DNA of 46,194 bases from Candidatus Peribacter sp. (GTDB lineage: Bacteria; Patescibacteriota; Gracilibacteria; Peribacterales; Peribacteraceae). Below are positions 15,316-22,488 of the stretch, one piece after another. The position numbers and the translations under genes are program-made. Each line of letters opens with the position of its first letter. Within the stretch, counting starts at the first letter, position 1. A model generated the notes under the pieces. The model searched no databases. It saw only the letters and a list, made by a program, of their open reading frames with translations, and was not told where the DNA came from. The stretch lies in NCBI GenBank assembly GCA_030647195.1, contig JAUSKD010000015.1, positions 1 to 46,194 on the forward strand, in the 5' to 3' direction.

Positions 15316-15325
15316 ATCTTTCTTT

Positions 15326-16186
15326 ATGGAACTCCAGGAAATCAACTGTGTGCTCCTCGATAAAGACGGCGTTCTGATGAACGGAAACACTGTTCTTCCC
15401 GGTGCACAGGAATTTGTCGAGCAGGCGCGAAAGAACAGCATGCCGACCACCATTCTCTCCAATACATCGCGGCTCACCGGGCAGGCTCTCGCGCGCGTCA
15501 TCCGTGAAAAAATCGGCGTCAGTGACCTCAAAGATGAAGAAGTGGTCACTGCGGTGGATGTCACCATGCAGTACCTGAGAGAGCACCCGTCCCGCGAACG
15601 TCCGGAAGATGTGCTCCTGCATGTTGTCGGGGAGGACGGATTCATCGAGGCAATGCAGGATGCGGGGTTCGCCGTCGCAAATGATCAGTGGAAGAACGGG
15701 AACTGGGCAGTACTGCCCACCGATGTCGTCAACGGTTTGGATACCCACAGTACGTACGAAAAACTCGCACCTGCATGGAATGCGGTGCGGCTCGGTGCGC
15801 GGCTTATCTCAGTCAACAGCGACCGCTCCTACCGTTCTGCATCGGGGGCGGAATTGCCGGCAGCCGGTGCACAGTTGGCCTATTTGGCGACGGCGAAGGA
15901 GAACGGCCGGCCGGATATCGTCCTCGGCAAGCCGAATGTCGAAATTGCAGAGGTTGCCCTGGGGCGTATGCATCTTTCGAAAACAACCGCGCGCATCGCG
16001 GTAATCGGCGACAATCTCCGTGAAGACATGGGCCTCGCCACTCAGCTGAATGATGCGGGATGGAAGGCGGAAGGCTGGATGATGCTCACTGGCGTGACCG
16101 CGAAGGACCAGTGCAATCATGCCGCCATCAGTCGCGTCTTTATGGATTTGCGGGAGACCATGAAGGCGCTCTTCTCACAGAGATGA
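15326..16186 (+). CDS. HAD-superfamily (type IIA, NagD-like) hydrolase
   Basis: 286 residues. Motif I CVLLDKDGVLMNG with nucleophile and acid Asp at about residues 11 and 13; motif II TILSNTS; motif III Lys in IVLGKPNVEIAE; motif IV IAVIGDNLREDMGLA. The long insert between motifs II and III is the C2-type cap of subclass IIA (NagD, phosphoglycolate and pNPP phosphatases). It stands alone on the plus strand inside the minus-strand isoprenoid cluster, divergent from the decarboxylase and overlapping the 3' end of mevalonate kinase by 12 nt. The substrate is unknown; a phosphorylated isoprenoid precursor is only a guess from position. Confidence 0.85.
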   Translation: MELQEINCVLLDKDGVLMNGNTVLPGAQEFVEQARKNSMPTTILSNTSRLTGQALARVIREKIGVSDLKDEEVVTAVDVTMQYLREHPSRERPEDVLLHVVGEDGFIEAMQDAGFAVANDQWKNGNWAVLPTDVVNGLDTHSTYEKLAPAWNAVRLGARLISVNSDRSYRSASGAELPAAGAQLAYLATAKENGRPDIVLGKPNVEIAEVALGRMHLSKTTARIAVIGDNLREDMGLATQLNDAGWKAEGWMMLTGVTAKDQCNHAAISRVFMDLRETMKALFSQR

Positions 16187-17050
16187 CGCAGAGAGCGGCA
16201 GCATACTTTGTGCACTCTTCCGAATCACCGGCCGGATGAGATCCGGATTTTTATGAAGTGCCAGCACGGTGCCTCCGCCTCCTGACTTTCCCCCTGCCCC
16301 GAGCACCTTGGCGGCTCCGCCCAGACGCTCAATCTCTTTGATGAGGACCTGCACGGGCTTGGGAACGACGCCCAGAGCCACCTGCGACTTGTGATGATCG
16401 CGAAAGACCGTACGGATATCCTCGCCTTTGCGCAGGCGCTCCGTACATTTGCCGATAGCAATCAGGGCCTGCTTCACGCGCGGATCGTCTGTCCGTTCCT
16501 TTACCCACTGAACAAGCTCGGGTGTTGTTTGATCGGGCGTGCCGGTATCGACCAGGAGCGCGCCGCGCAGTAGATCCGATGGTACCGTGATGACCTGCGG
16601 CTCCTGTCCTTTGCGGAAGTAGAGCGGCTTCTCCTCCCAGATCACCGCGAAGTCGATGCCGCTGTGGCCGGGGTTCATCGCATCTTCGATTGCCAGCGCT
16701 TCAGCGCGCTTCTGCGGACCCAAAAGGATTCGCGTGAGGGCGATCACGAGGGCGGTTGAGGAGCCCATTCCTTTCTTCAGTGGCAGATGATTGCGGATTG
16801 TCAGCGTTCCGCGGAAGGACAGTGCTGCATTCTGCTCAAGATGCAGGATGATCTTGCGGGCGTAATCCTCCCACACTTCCCCGCCGCTGATGCCAAGCCA
16901 TTTGAGTGTGAGAGCACGACTCGCGGCGTTCTCTTCAAAAGTGGCCTGCATGGCGAGCGGAGCGGGCACCGCGATGCCGGGATGGCCGAAGACCACGGCG
17001 TACTCGCCGGTGAGAATGATCTTGCCGTGTGCGACGGCCGTGTGCTTCAT
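16175..17050 (-). CDS. Mevalonate kinase (GHMP family)
   Basis: 291 residues. N-terminal HGKIILTGEYAVVFGHPGIA is the mevalonate kinase-type motif 1; LPLKKGMGSSTALVIALTR (about residues 90-108) is the ATP-binding P-x3-G-x-G-S-S loop; NPGHSGIDFAV carries the substrate/catalytic Asp region; KVLGAGGKSGGGG is motif 3. It phosphorylates mevalonate to 5-phosphomevalonate. A phosphomevalonate kinase role cannot be wholly excluded in the GHMP family, but the motif 1 pattern favours mevalonate. The ATG overlaps the uppS stop as ATGA. The 3' end overlaps the HAD gene, convergent. Confidence 0.9.
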   Translation of the reverse strand: MKHTAVAHGKIILTGEYAVVFGHPGIAVPAPLAMQATFEENAASRALTLKWLGISGGEVWEDYARKIILHLEQNAALSFRGTLTIRNHLPLKKGMGSSTALVIALTRILLGPQKRAEALAIEDAMNPGHSGIDFAVIWEEKPLYFRKGQEPQVITVPSDLLRGALLVDTGTPDQTTPELVQWVKERTDDPRVKQALIAIGKCTERLRKGEDIRTVFRDHHKSQVALGVVPKPVQVLIKEIERLGGAAKVLGAGGKSGGGGTVLALHKNPDLIRPVIRKSAQSMLPLSASSL

Positions 17051-17757
17051 CCTCCAAACCGTCTGGAACGCTTGGCGAAGCCATCAACGGCTTCCTTCAG
17101 ATCATCCGTCGTGAAATCGGGGAAGAGCTTGTCCAAAAACACCCACTCGGCGTACGGACTCTGCCAGAGGAAGAAGTTACTCGTTCGTTGTTCCCCGCTC
17201 GTGCGGATGATCAGGTCCAAGTCCTGCAGCTCCGGGTGATCCAGGTTTTCCCGAATGGGATCGGAGCTGATAGCTTGTAGCTTGTAGCTTGTAGCTTGAT
17301 TCTGGTTGAGGATTTTCTCGACCGCACGTTCGATCTCATCCTTGCCGCCGTAATCGATTGCGAGGTGCAGAGTGAAATCGGAAAAGTGCTTCGTTTCCTC
17401 CTCAATCGTCCGGATGAGTACCGAGAGGGAAGCGGGGATGCGGTCCTTGCGTCCCGAGTGGAGCAGCCGCGTGCTTTTCTGTTGGAAGGTGGGACGCTCT
17501 TTCTGAAGATAGTTCTCAAATATGGTCATGAGCTTTGCGACTTCCTGCGGATCGCGCTTCCAGTTCTCGGTCGAGAAGCACCAGACCGTCAGCACGGCGA
17601 TGCGCGGATCGGCCTGACACCAGTCCGTGATCGTGCGGAAGTTCTCAACGGCCTTCTCGTGCCCCTGCCAGGGGTGCCAGGCGCGCGCACGTGCCCAGCG
17701 GCGGTTGCCGTCGGGGATGATGGCGATGTGGAGGGCGTTTGGTTGCTTGGGAGTCAT
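17047..17757 (-). CDS. uppS: Isoprenyl (undecaprenyl-type) diphosphate synthase
   Basis: 236 residues from ATG 17757 (MTPKQPNALHIAIIPDGNRR). The catalytic Asp is in IIPDGNRRWARA; VWCFSTENWKR, LHLAIDYGGKDEIERA and LIIRTSGEQRTSNFFLWQ are the remaining cis-prenyltransferase motifs. It condenses IPP units onto an allylic diphosphate to make the lipid carrier for wall glycans. Between YGGKDEIERAVEKIL and the RTSGE motif there is an extra segment, NQNQATSYKLQAISSDP, encoded by an AGCT-rich repeat (17264-17299) like those in spacers. The frame is open upstream to 17895 but that overlaps idi. Confidence 0.93.
   Translation of the reverse strand: MTPKQPNALHIAIIPDGNRRWARARAWHPWQGHEKAVENFRTITDWCQADPRIAVLTVWCFSTENWKRDPQEVAKLMTIFENYLQKERPTFQQKSTRLLHSGRKDRIPASLSVLIRTIEEETKHFSDFTLHLAIDYGGKDEIERAVEKILNQNQATSYKLQAISSDPIRENLDHPELQDLDLIIRTSGEQRTSNFFLWQSPYAEWVFLDKLFPDFTTDDLKEAVDGFAKRSRRFGG
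17264..17299. repeat. AGCTTGT tandem tract inside uppS
   Basis: GAGCTGATAGCTTGTAGCTT continuing with two more AGCTTGT-type units. Same kind of sequence as the spacer tracts at 7122 and 17770, but here within a reading frame and keeping it open. Confidence 0.7.
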
Positions 17758-17769
17758 GAGAATAGAGAG

Positions 17770-17796
17770 AGCTGTTAGCTGTGAGCTTTCAGCTTT
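17770..17796. repeat. AGCT-rich tract covering the idi stop codon
   Basis: AGCTGTTAGCTGTGAGCTTT then CAGCTTT. It supplies the last residues (PKLKAHS) and the TAA stop of idi, and lies in the short gap before uppS. Confidence 0.6.
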
Positions 17797-18314
17797 GGGG
17801 GATGCATGATCATCGGCAGGGCCAGATGAAACCACGGCGCGTAGAGGAGGGGACGCATGTGCATCTCTTTCGTGAGCTCTTCCGTAGAGATCCACTTCAC
17901 CGCGTTCACCTCGGCGGGGTCGGCCTTCAGGGGCGGGTTCCCCGTGACGGTCCCCGTGAGGATCGTGTCGTACTCGTACTCGGTGCCACGCCCGGCGGGG
18001 TCTTCGGCGCGGTAGACGAAGGAGGCCACTTCTTTGAGCGGGCAGGTGAAGCCGAGTTCCTGATAGAGGCGGAGTTGAGCCGCATCGGGGAGCATTTCGC
18101 TTTCCTGCAGGTGACTGCAGCAGGTGTTGGCCCAGATCAGGGGGAACAGTGTCTTCTCTTTGCTTCGTTGTTGGATCAGCAGCTCTTGTCTTCCTTTCCG
18201 GAACACGAATACGGAGAACGCGCGGTGCAGCATGCCGGGCGATGCATGTGCGGCCTCGCGTTCAGCGGCCCCCATGGGGGTGCCGTCTTCGGTAGTGAGG
18301 AGGACCAAACTCAT
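17775..18314 (-). CDS. idi: Isopentenyl-diphosphate delta-isomerase, type 1
   Basis: 179 residues from ATG 18314 (MSLVLLTTEDGTPMGAAERE). NUDIX fold enzyme interconverting IPP and DMAPP. Catalytic Cys in ANTCCSHLQESE (about residue 68) and catalytic Glu/metal ligands in GTEYEYDTILTG; the Nudix-like helix lies in AAQLRLYQELGF. An in-frame TTG at 18335 would add seven residues but the ATG gives the family N-terminus. First gene of the idi-uppS-mevalonate kinase transcript. The C-terminus is encoded by an AGCT repeat that also provides the stop. Confidence 0.93.
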   Translation of the reverse strand: MSLVLLTTEDGTPMGAAEREAAHASPGMLHRAFSVFVFRKGRQELLIQQRSKEKTLFPLIWANTCCSHLQESEMLPDAAQLRLYQELGFTCPLKEVASFVYRAEDPAGRGTEYEYDTILTGTVTGNPPLKADPAEVNAVKWISTEELTKEMHMRPLLYAPWFHLALPMIMHPPKLKAHS

Positions 18315-18404
18315 GAGCTCAGCATGGCTTTCCAACGCCGTGCGATCAAGGAAATCCTCTTCATCTCTTGGGCCATATCTGCCATAAAAGTGAAGGGATT
18401 GGCG

Positions 18405-18413
18405 TGCTACACT
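18405..18413 (+). promoter_or_regulatory. Extended -10 (TGCTACACT) of the SLH protein gene
   Basis: Identical 9-mer to the trpS promoter. Predicted start about 18420, leader of about 17 nt made of C and T. Confidence 0.6.
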
Positions 18414-18436
18414 TTTCTCCCCTTTCCATCCTCTCT

Positions 18437-20899
18437 ATGCACATCATTCGCAGAGTCCTTTCCTCTGCTCTCATCGGCGCGGCGCTCCTTCTGAGCGTGC
18501 CTTCCGCCTCTCTCGCACTCGTCTTTCAGGATGTGCGGCCGGGGGTCACTCCCTATGCCGCGGCCATCGAAGCTCTCAAGACAAGCGGGGTCATCGAAGG
18601 GTACAGCGATGGCACCTTCAAGCCGTCCCAAACGGTGACCCGCGCGGAGTGTTTGAAGATCATTCTTGCAAGCCGGGGCACAGCCGTCACCGGCAGCAAC
18701 TGTTTCCCCGATGTCCGTGACGAGTGGTTCGCACCGTACGTTTGCGGTGCCAAGGCGGAGGGGATCGTCGGCGGCTACCCTGACGGCAGGTTCAAGCCGG
18801 AGCAGACCATTTCGTTCGTCGAAGCTGCCAAGATTCTCTCACTGGCATACGGGCAGCAGGTGCAGTCCGGCGGCGAGTGGTACGTGGGCTACGCGCGAGC
18901 CCTCGAGAGTTCCAAAGCTATTCCCCCCTCGGTGGAAGGACTCACGACTGCAGTCACGCGTGGAGAAATGGCCGAGATGATGTGGCGCCTTACCGAGGGG
19001 GTCACCGACCAGCCCACGCAGGCATTTCTGAACGTGAAGTACCCGTCCCTCGGTATCAATCTCGCGCTTGAACAGCCTCAGATGGCGAAGAGCTGCGGAG
19101 ATCTGGCCGCATTTGCGGAGGAATCGCAGCAGACGGGCACGTGGCGTGAACGCGGCATGATGCTCGATATAATGGCTCCGACGGGGGCGATGGCACCGCA
19201 GGCGAAGTCCGAGGCGGCGCAGACGGGTGGAGGTGGGACAGGCGATTACTCACAGACGAATGTGCAGGTCGAGGGCGTGGACGAATCCGACATCGTCAAG
19301 ACGGACGGCACGTACCTGTATACGGTGCAGGATGACATCATTCGTATCATCCGGGTCGAGCCTGCTTCCGACATGCAGGTCGTGAGCATGATCGATCTCC
19401 ATGATTCGTCGTTCTCCCCCTCCGAGCTCTACCTTGATGGTGACCGGCTGGTGGTGACGGGTTCCATGTGGAAGGAGCAGCCCTATACCATCATGCAGAA
19501 GGTCATGCCGGGCCTCTATCCGTATCCGTACGGCCGGCAGCGTACGCAGGTGCGTCTGTACGACGTTTCCGACCGCTCCAATCCGAAACTGAGCCGGGAA
19601 CTGTCGTTCGACGGATCACTGGTCTCGAGTCGGCGGATCGGGGACAAGATGTATCTCGTCATGAATCAGGGGTTCATGTGGGTCGGCCCGATGCCTCTCT
19701 ACCGCGAGGAGAACGTGCTGCCCTCGTACACGGATTCCGCAAAGGGCGAGAGTGATCTGCCCGTGGCCAGATGTGGCGATGTGACCATCCTGCCCCACAC
19801 TCCTCAGCCGGAGTACCTGATCGTGGCTGTCGTGCCGCTGACGAGTGCCACAGCCGAAGTGAAGAAAGAGGTCGTCGTCGGCTCCGCGCAGAATCTGTAC
19901 GTCTCGACCGATAATCTGTATGCCGCCGCAACCGAGTCGTCGTATTTCTGGCGCGAGGGCGCGGGAAGCTCCGAGGAAAAGACGCATCTTTACCGCTTCT
20001 CGCTCACGAATGACGGCGTTTCATTCAAGGCGCAGGGAACGGTGCCCGGTCATATTCTCAACCAGTTTTCGATGGATGAGAACGGGCAGTCGTTCCGCGT
20101 TGCGACAACGGCTGGGAACACATGGGATTCATCGCATCCGTCCACGAACAGTCTGTATGTCCTGAATCTTGGCCTGGAGCGTGTGGGTGCCATCGAAGAT
20201 ATCGCTCCCGGCGAGCAAATCTACTCCGTGCGCTTCATGGGCGACCGTACCTACATGGTGACCTTCAAGAATACCGACCCCTTCTTCGTCATCGATACGA
20301 GCGATCCAAGGAATCCCCGCATTATCGGCAAGCTCAAGATTCCGGGATACAGCAATTACCTCCATCCCTACGACGAGACACACATTCTCGGTTTCGGCAA
20401 AGAAGCGGAGGATTCCAAAGACGGCAATTTCGCCTGGTACCAGGGCATGAAGGTCGCGCTCTTCGACGTTACGGACCCCAATAACCCGAAAGAGATGAGC
20501 AAGGTAACGATTGGCGACCGGGGAACGCAGAGTCCGCTCCTCTCGAATCACAAGGCGCTGCTGTTCGATCGTGAGCGCCATTTGCTCGCATTCCCGGTTT
20601 CCGTTGCCAGGATTTCGGATGCAGCCAGACAACAGGGTTCGTGGGATTCCCCCGCGTACGGCGATACGATGTTCCAGGGGGCGTACGTCTACAACGTGGA
20701 TCTGCAGAGCGGTCTCACGCTCCGCGGCACCATCACACACTATGGCGAGGATGACATCCTGAAATCCGGGAGCTATCTCTACGGCAAGGATATCGGGCGC
20801 ATCGTGCGTATCGGGGGGTCGCTCCTCACGATCGGGCAGGATCGGGTGGTGAGCTCCAATGAGCAGACGGTAACGGGGGAGGGGAAGGTGATTTTCTAG
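18437..20899 (+). CDS. Secreted S-layer-homology protein with C-terminal beta-propeller
   Basis: 820 residues. Signal peptide MHIIRRVLSSALIGAALLLS with cleavage near SLA-LVFQD. Two clear SLH repeats follow: FQDVRPGVTPYAAAIEAL to FKPSQTVTRAECLKI, and CFPDVRDEWFAPYV to FKPEQTISFVEAAKI; a weaker third ends TRGEMAEMMWRLTEG near residue 190. After a Gly/Ala-rich linker comes VQVEGVDESDIVKTDGTYLY, the hallmark of the secreted beta-propeller family (Pfam Beta_propel), with repeated LYDVSDRSNPK, VIDTSDPRNPR and LFDVTDPNNPK blades. SLH domains bind wall polysaccharide, so it is probably a cell-surface protein. It is followed by a strong hairpin. Confidence 0.9.
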   Translation: MHIIRRVLSSALIGAALLLSVPSASLALVFQDVRPGVTPYAAAIEALKTSGVIEGYSDGTFKPSQTVTRAECLKIILASRGTAVTGSNCFPDVRDEWFAPYVCGAKAEGIVGGYPDGRFKPEQTISFVEAAKILSLAYGQQVQSGGEWYVGYARALESSKAIPPSVEGLTTAVTRGEMAEMMWRLTEGVTDQPTQAFLNVKYPSLGINLALEQPQMAKSCGDLAAFAEESQQTGTWRERGMMLDIMAPTGAMAPQAKSEAAQTGGGGTGDYSQTNVQVEGVDESDIVKTDGTYLYTVQDDIIRIIRVEPASDMQVVSMIDLHDSSFSPSELYLDGDRLVVTGSMWKEQPYTIMQKVMPGLYPYPYGRQRTQVRLYDVSDRSNPKLSRELSFDGSLVSSRRIGDKMYLVMNQGFMWVGPMPLYREENVLPSYTDSAKGESDLPVARCGDVTILPHTPQPEYLIVAVVPLTSATAEVKKEVVVGSAQNLYVSTDNLYAAATESSYFWREGAGSSEEKTHLYRFSLTNDGVSFKAQGTVPGHILNQFSMDENGQSFRVATTAGNTWDSSHPSTNSLYVLNLGLERVGAIEDIAPGEQIYSVRFMGDRTYMVTFKNTDPFFVIDTSDPRNPRIIGKLKIPGYSNYLHPYDETHILGFGKEAEDSKDGNFAWYQGMKVALFDVTDPNNPKEMSKVTIGDRGTQSPLLSNHKALLFDRERHLLAFPVSVARISDAARQQGSWDSPAYGDTMFQGAYVYNVDLQSGLTLRGTITHYGEDDILKSGSYLYGKDIGRIVRIGGSLLTIGQDRVVSSNEQTVTGEGKVIF

Positions 20900-20910
20900 G
20901 TTCCTATGAA

Positions 20911-20934
20911 AGGGGGCGGCCGAAACCGCCCCCT
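20911..20934. terminator. Hairpin terminator between SLH gene and serA
   Basis: AGGGGGCGG, 6-nt loop, CCGCCCCCT: a perfect 9-bp GC-rich stem between convergent genes. No long U-run on either side, so bidirectional but perhaps imperfect. Confidence 0.7.
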
Positions 20935-20942
20935 GTGTTCTG

Positions 20943-22241
20943 TCATTCACTTCCAAGAGCGAGAGTGCGCATACGGTGCGGATGCAACGCCTCTTCGATT
21001 TTTCTTCTGATCGCGAGGATCTTTGGGATCTGCTGTTCGGGGATATCGAACATAGTCATGGCAAGCCGTGGTTCTGTGGGGATTTTTCCATCCTTCGTGT
21101 CGAGTCCGGTGATGTTTTCACCTGCTTCCGCCACGATACCAGTGACTGTCCGAAGCACGCCGGGAACGCTTGGGTGAGTCAAAACGAAGCGCGTTCTCGG
21201 TTGATCCTCACTGCTTCCGTTTCCACCTCCATTACCATTGTCGTCTTCTGAAGGAGTGTCCCGCAGGCTCACGCGCGGCAGTGTGTGCCCCGGTAGGTTC
21301 CCCGGGTTCACCGTCCCTTCCTCTGCAAATTCAATCACGCGTTGCGCAGCTTCGATACCGAGCTTCTTTTGTGTCACGGGGTCCGCGGCAGCAGTATGCG
21401 GAGTGCCGAGAAAATTCGGGTGCTGTGTCAGCCCCTGCACTTCGGGAATTTCGAACATCGTTGCGCCTTCTTTCGGATACACATCGAGCGCGGCGGCCCC
21501 TCCCTGATCCAGATGTTGCAGGAGTGCTGCTGTGTTCACCACTGTCCCACGGGCGGTATTCACGATCAGCGCCGTGGGTTTCATGGTCACGATGCGCTCT
21601 GATGTGAGAACTTCCTCCTTTCCAGAAACATTAATCGAGACGACGTCTGCTTCCCGGAGCAGTGTCTCCAGATCTGTTGCCCCTTCAACGGGGCGCACAT
21701 CGGTATAGAGGATGCGTCCGAAGTGCGGCGCAGCAAACTCCTTTGTCTTCCTGCCGATACGGCCGTAACCGATGATGCCGAGCGTCTTTTCCGAAAGATC
21801 GATTGGCTCCACTTCCGGCTGATTCTTGGGCCACTGGGCCTTTCTCAGTGCATCGGTTCCCTGAACGACTCGTGAAGCCCAGCTCAGGATGTGTGCCAGT
21901 GAGCGGCGGGCAACAGCATCGGTACTGGCCCCCGGCGTATTCACGGTTGCAATGCCCCGCTCCGCGGCGAGGGGCATGGCGATGTTGTCCACGCCCACGC
22001 CTGCGCGTGCCACGTACATCAGGTGCTGGTACGCCTCCAGGTCGCCCTCTGTAAGGTACTTCGTGGCGCTGCGGATGATGGCAGCCTGGGTGACGGTCGG
22101 ATCATCGGTCACTTCGATATGCGGGCGCTCCGTGAGCAGACGGACGGCTTCGGAGCTCACTTTGTCACGTGCGGCAACGCGAAAGGGTTCAAGGTCACCG
22201 GTTGGTGTGATGTCTCCGCGATACTGTGGTGCAATCTTCAT
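20943..22241 (-). CDS. serA: D-3-phosphoglycerate dehydrogenase-like with ACT domain
   Basis: 432 residues from ATG 22241 (MKIAPQYRGDITPTG). 2-hydroxyacid dehydrogenase fold: TLGIIGYGRIGRKTKEF is the NAD loop; the catalytic Arg is in IVNTARGTVVN and the His in FLGTPHTAAADP. A C-terminal ACT domain (TRFVLTHPSVPGVLRTVTGI to the end) would bind serine or a related effector. Between them is a low-complexity linker of Asp, Asn, Gly and Ser (SEDDNGNGGGNGSSEDQ). The architecture fits SerA, first step of serine synthesis, but no other serine genes are nearby. A terminator and a possible small gene precede it. Confidence 0.88.
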   Translation of the reverse strand: MKIAPQYRGDITPTGDLEPFRVAARDKVSSEAVRLLTERPHIEVTDDPTVTQAAIIRSATKYLTEGDLEAYQHLMYVARAGVGVDNIAMPLAAERGIATVNTPGASTDAVARRSLAHILSWASRVVQGTDALRKAQWPKNQPEVEPIDLSEKTLGIIGYGRIGRKTKEFAAPHFGRILYTDVRPVEGATDLETLLREADVVSINVSGKEEVLTSERIVTMKPTALIVNTARGTVVNTAALLQHLDQGGAAALDVYPKEGATMFEIPEVQGLTQHPNFLGTPHTAAADPVTQKKLGIEAAQRVIEFAEEGTVNPGNLPGHTLPRVSLRDTPSEDDNGNGGGNGSSEDQPRTRFVLTHPSVPGVLRTVTGIVAEAGENITGLDTKDGKIPTEPRLAMTMFDIPEQQIPKILAIRRKIEEALHPHRMRTLALGSE

Positions 22242-22261
22242 CAGTGAGAGAGGAAAAGAAT

Positions 22262-22294
22262 AAAAAATCACCCCCGGTTTTTTGGCGGGGGTGA
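22262..22294 (-). terminator. Rho-independent terminator upstream of serA
   Basis: Minus strand: TCACCCCCG stem, short A-rich loop, CGGGGGTGA, then TTTTTTATTC. A textbook intrinsic terminator for a minus-strand transcript coming from the 22.4-23.4 kb genes. Confidence 0.85.
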
Positions 22295-22308
22295 CGCGTG
22301 CATGTGGA

Positions 22309-22413
22309 CTACGGACGTTCTTTCATGCGCGTGCATCCCCTGCTAAGGAGCAGCAGGAGGACACAGGGGAGCAGGAAAGGACGTACGCAGAATTCACGGG
22401 TAAATCCTGCCAT
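22309..22413 (-). CDS. Possible tiny lipoprotein-like peptide (34 aa)
   Basis: 34-codon ORF opening MAGFTREFCVRPFLL, with a hydrophobic run LLPCVLLLLLSRGC that resembles a signal peptide ending in a lipobox-like Cys, and a short basic tail. A GGAGG sequence lies 9 nt upstream of the ATG, one of the few Shine-Dalgarno-like sites in the window, and an intrinsic terminator follows 15 nt after the stop. Suggestive of a real small gene, but too short to be sure. Confidence 0.3.
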   Translation of the reverse strand: MAGFTREFCVRPFLLPCVLLLLLSRGCTRMKERP

Positions 22414-22488
22414 GTCTTTTCCTCCATGTCAAAACCCGCTCTGGCGAAAAACATGGAACTCTTGCGAAAACATGTCATCATTTCTTTT

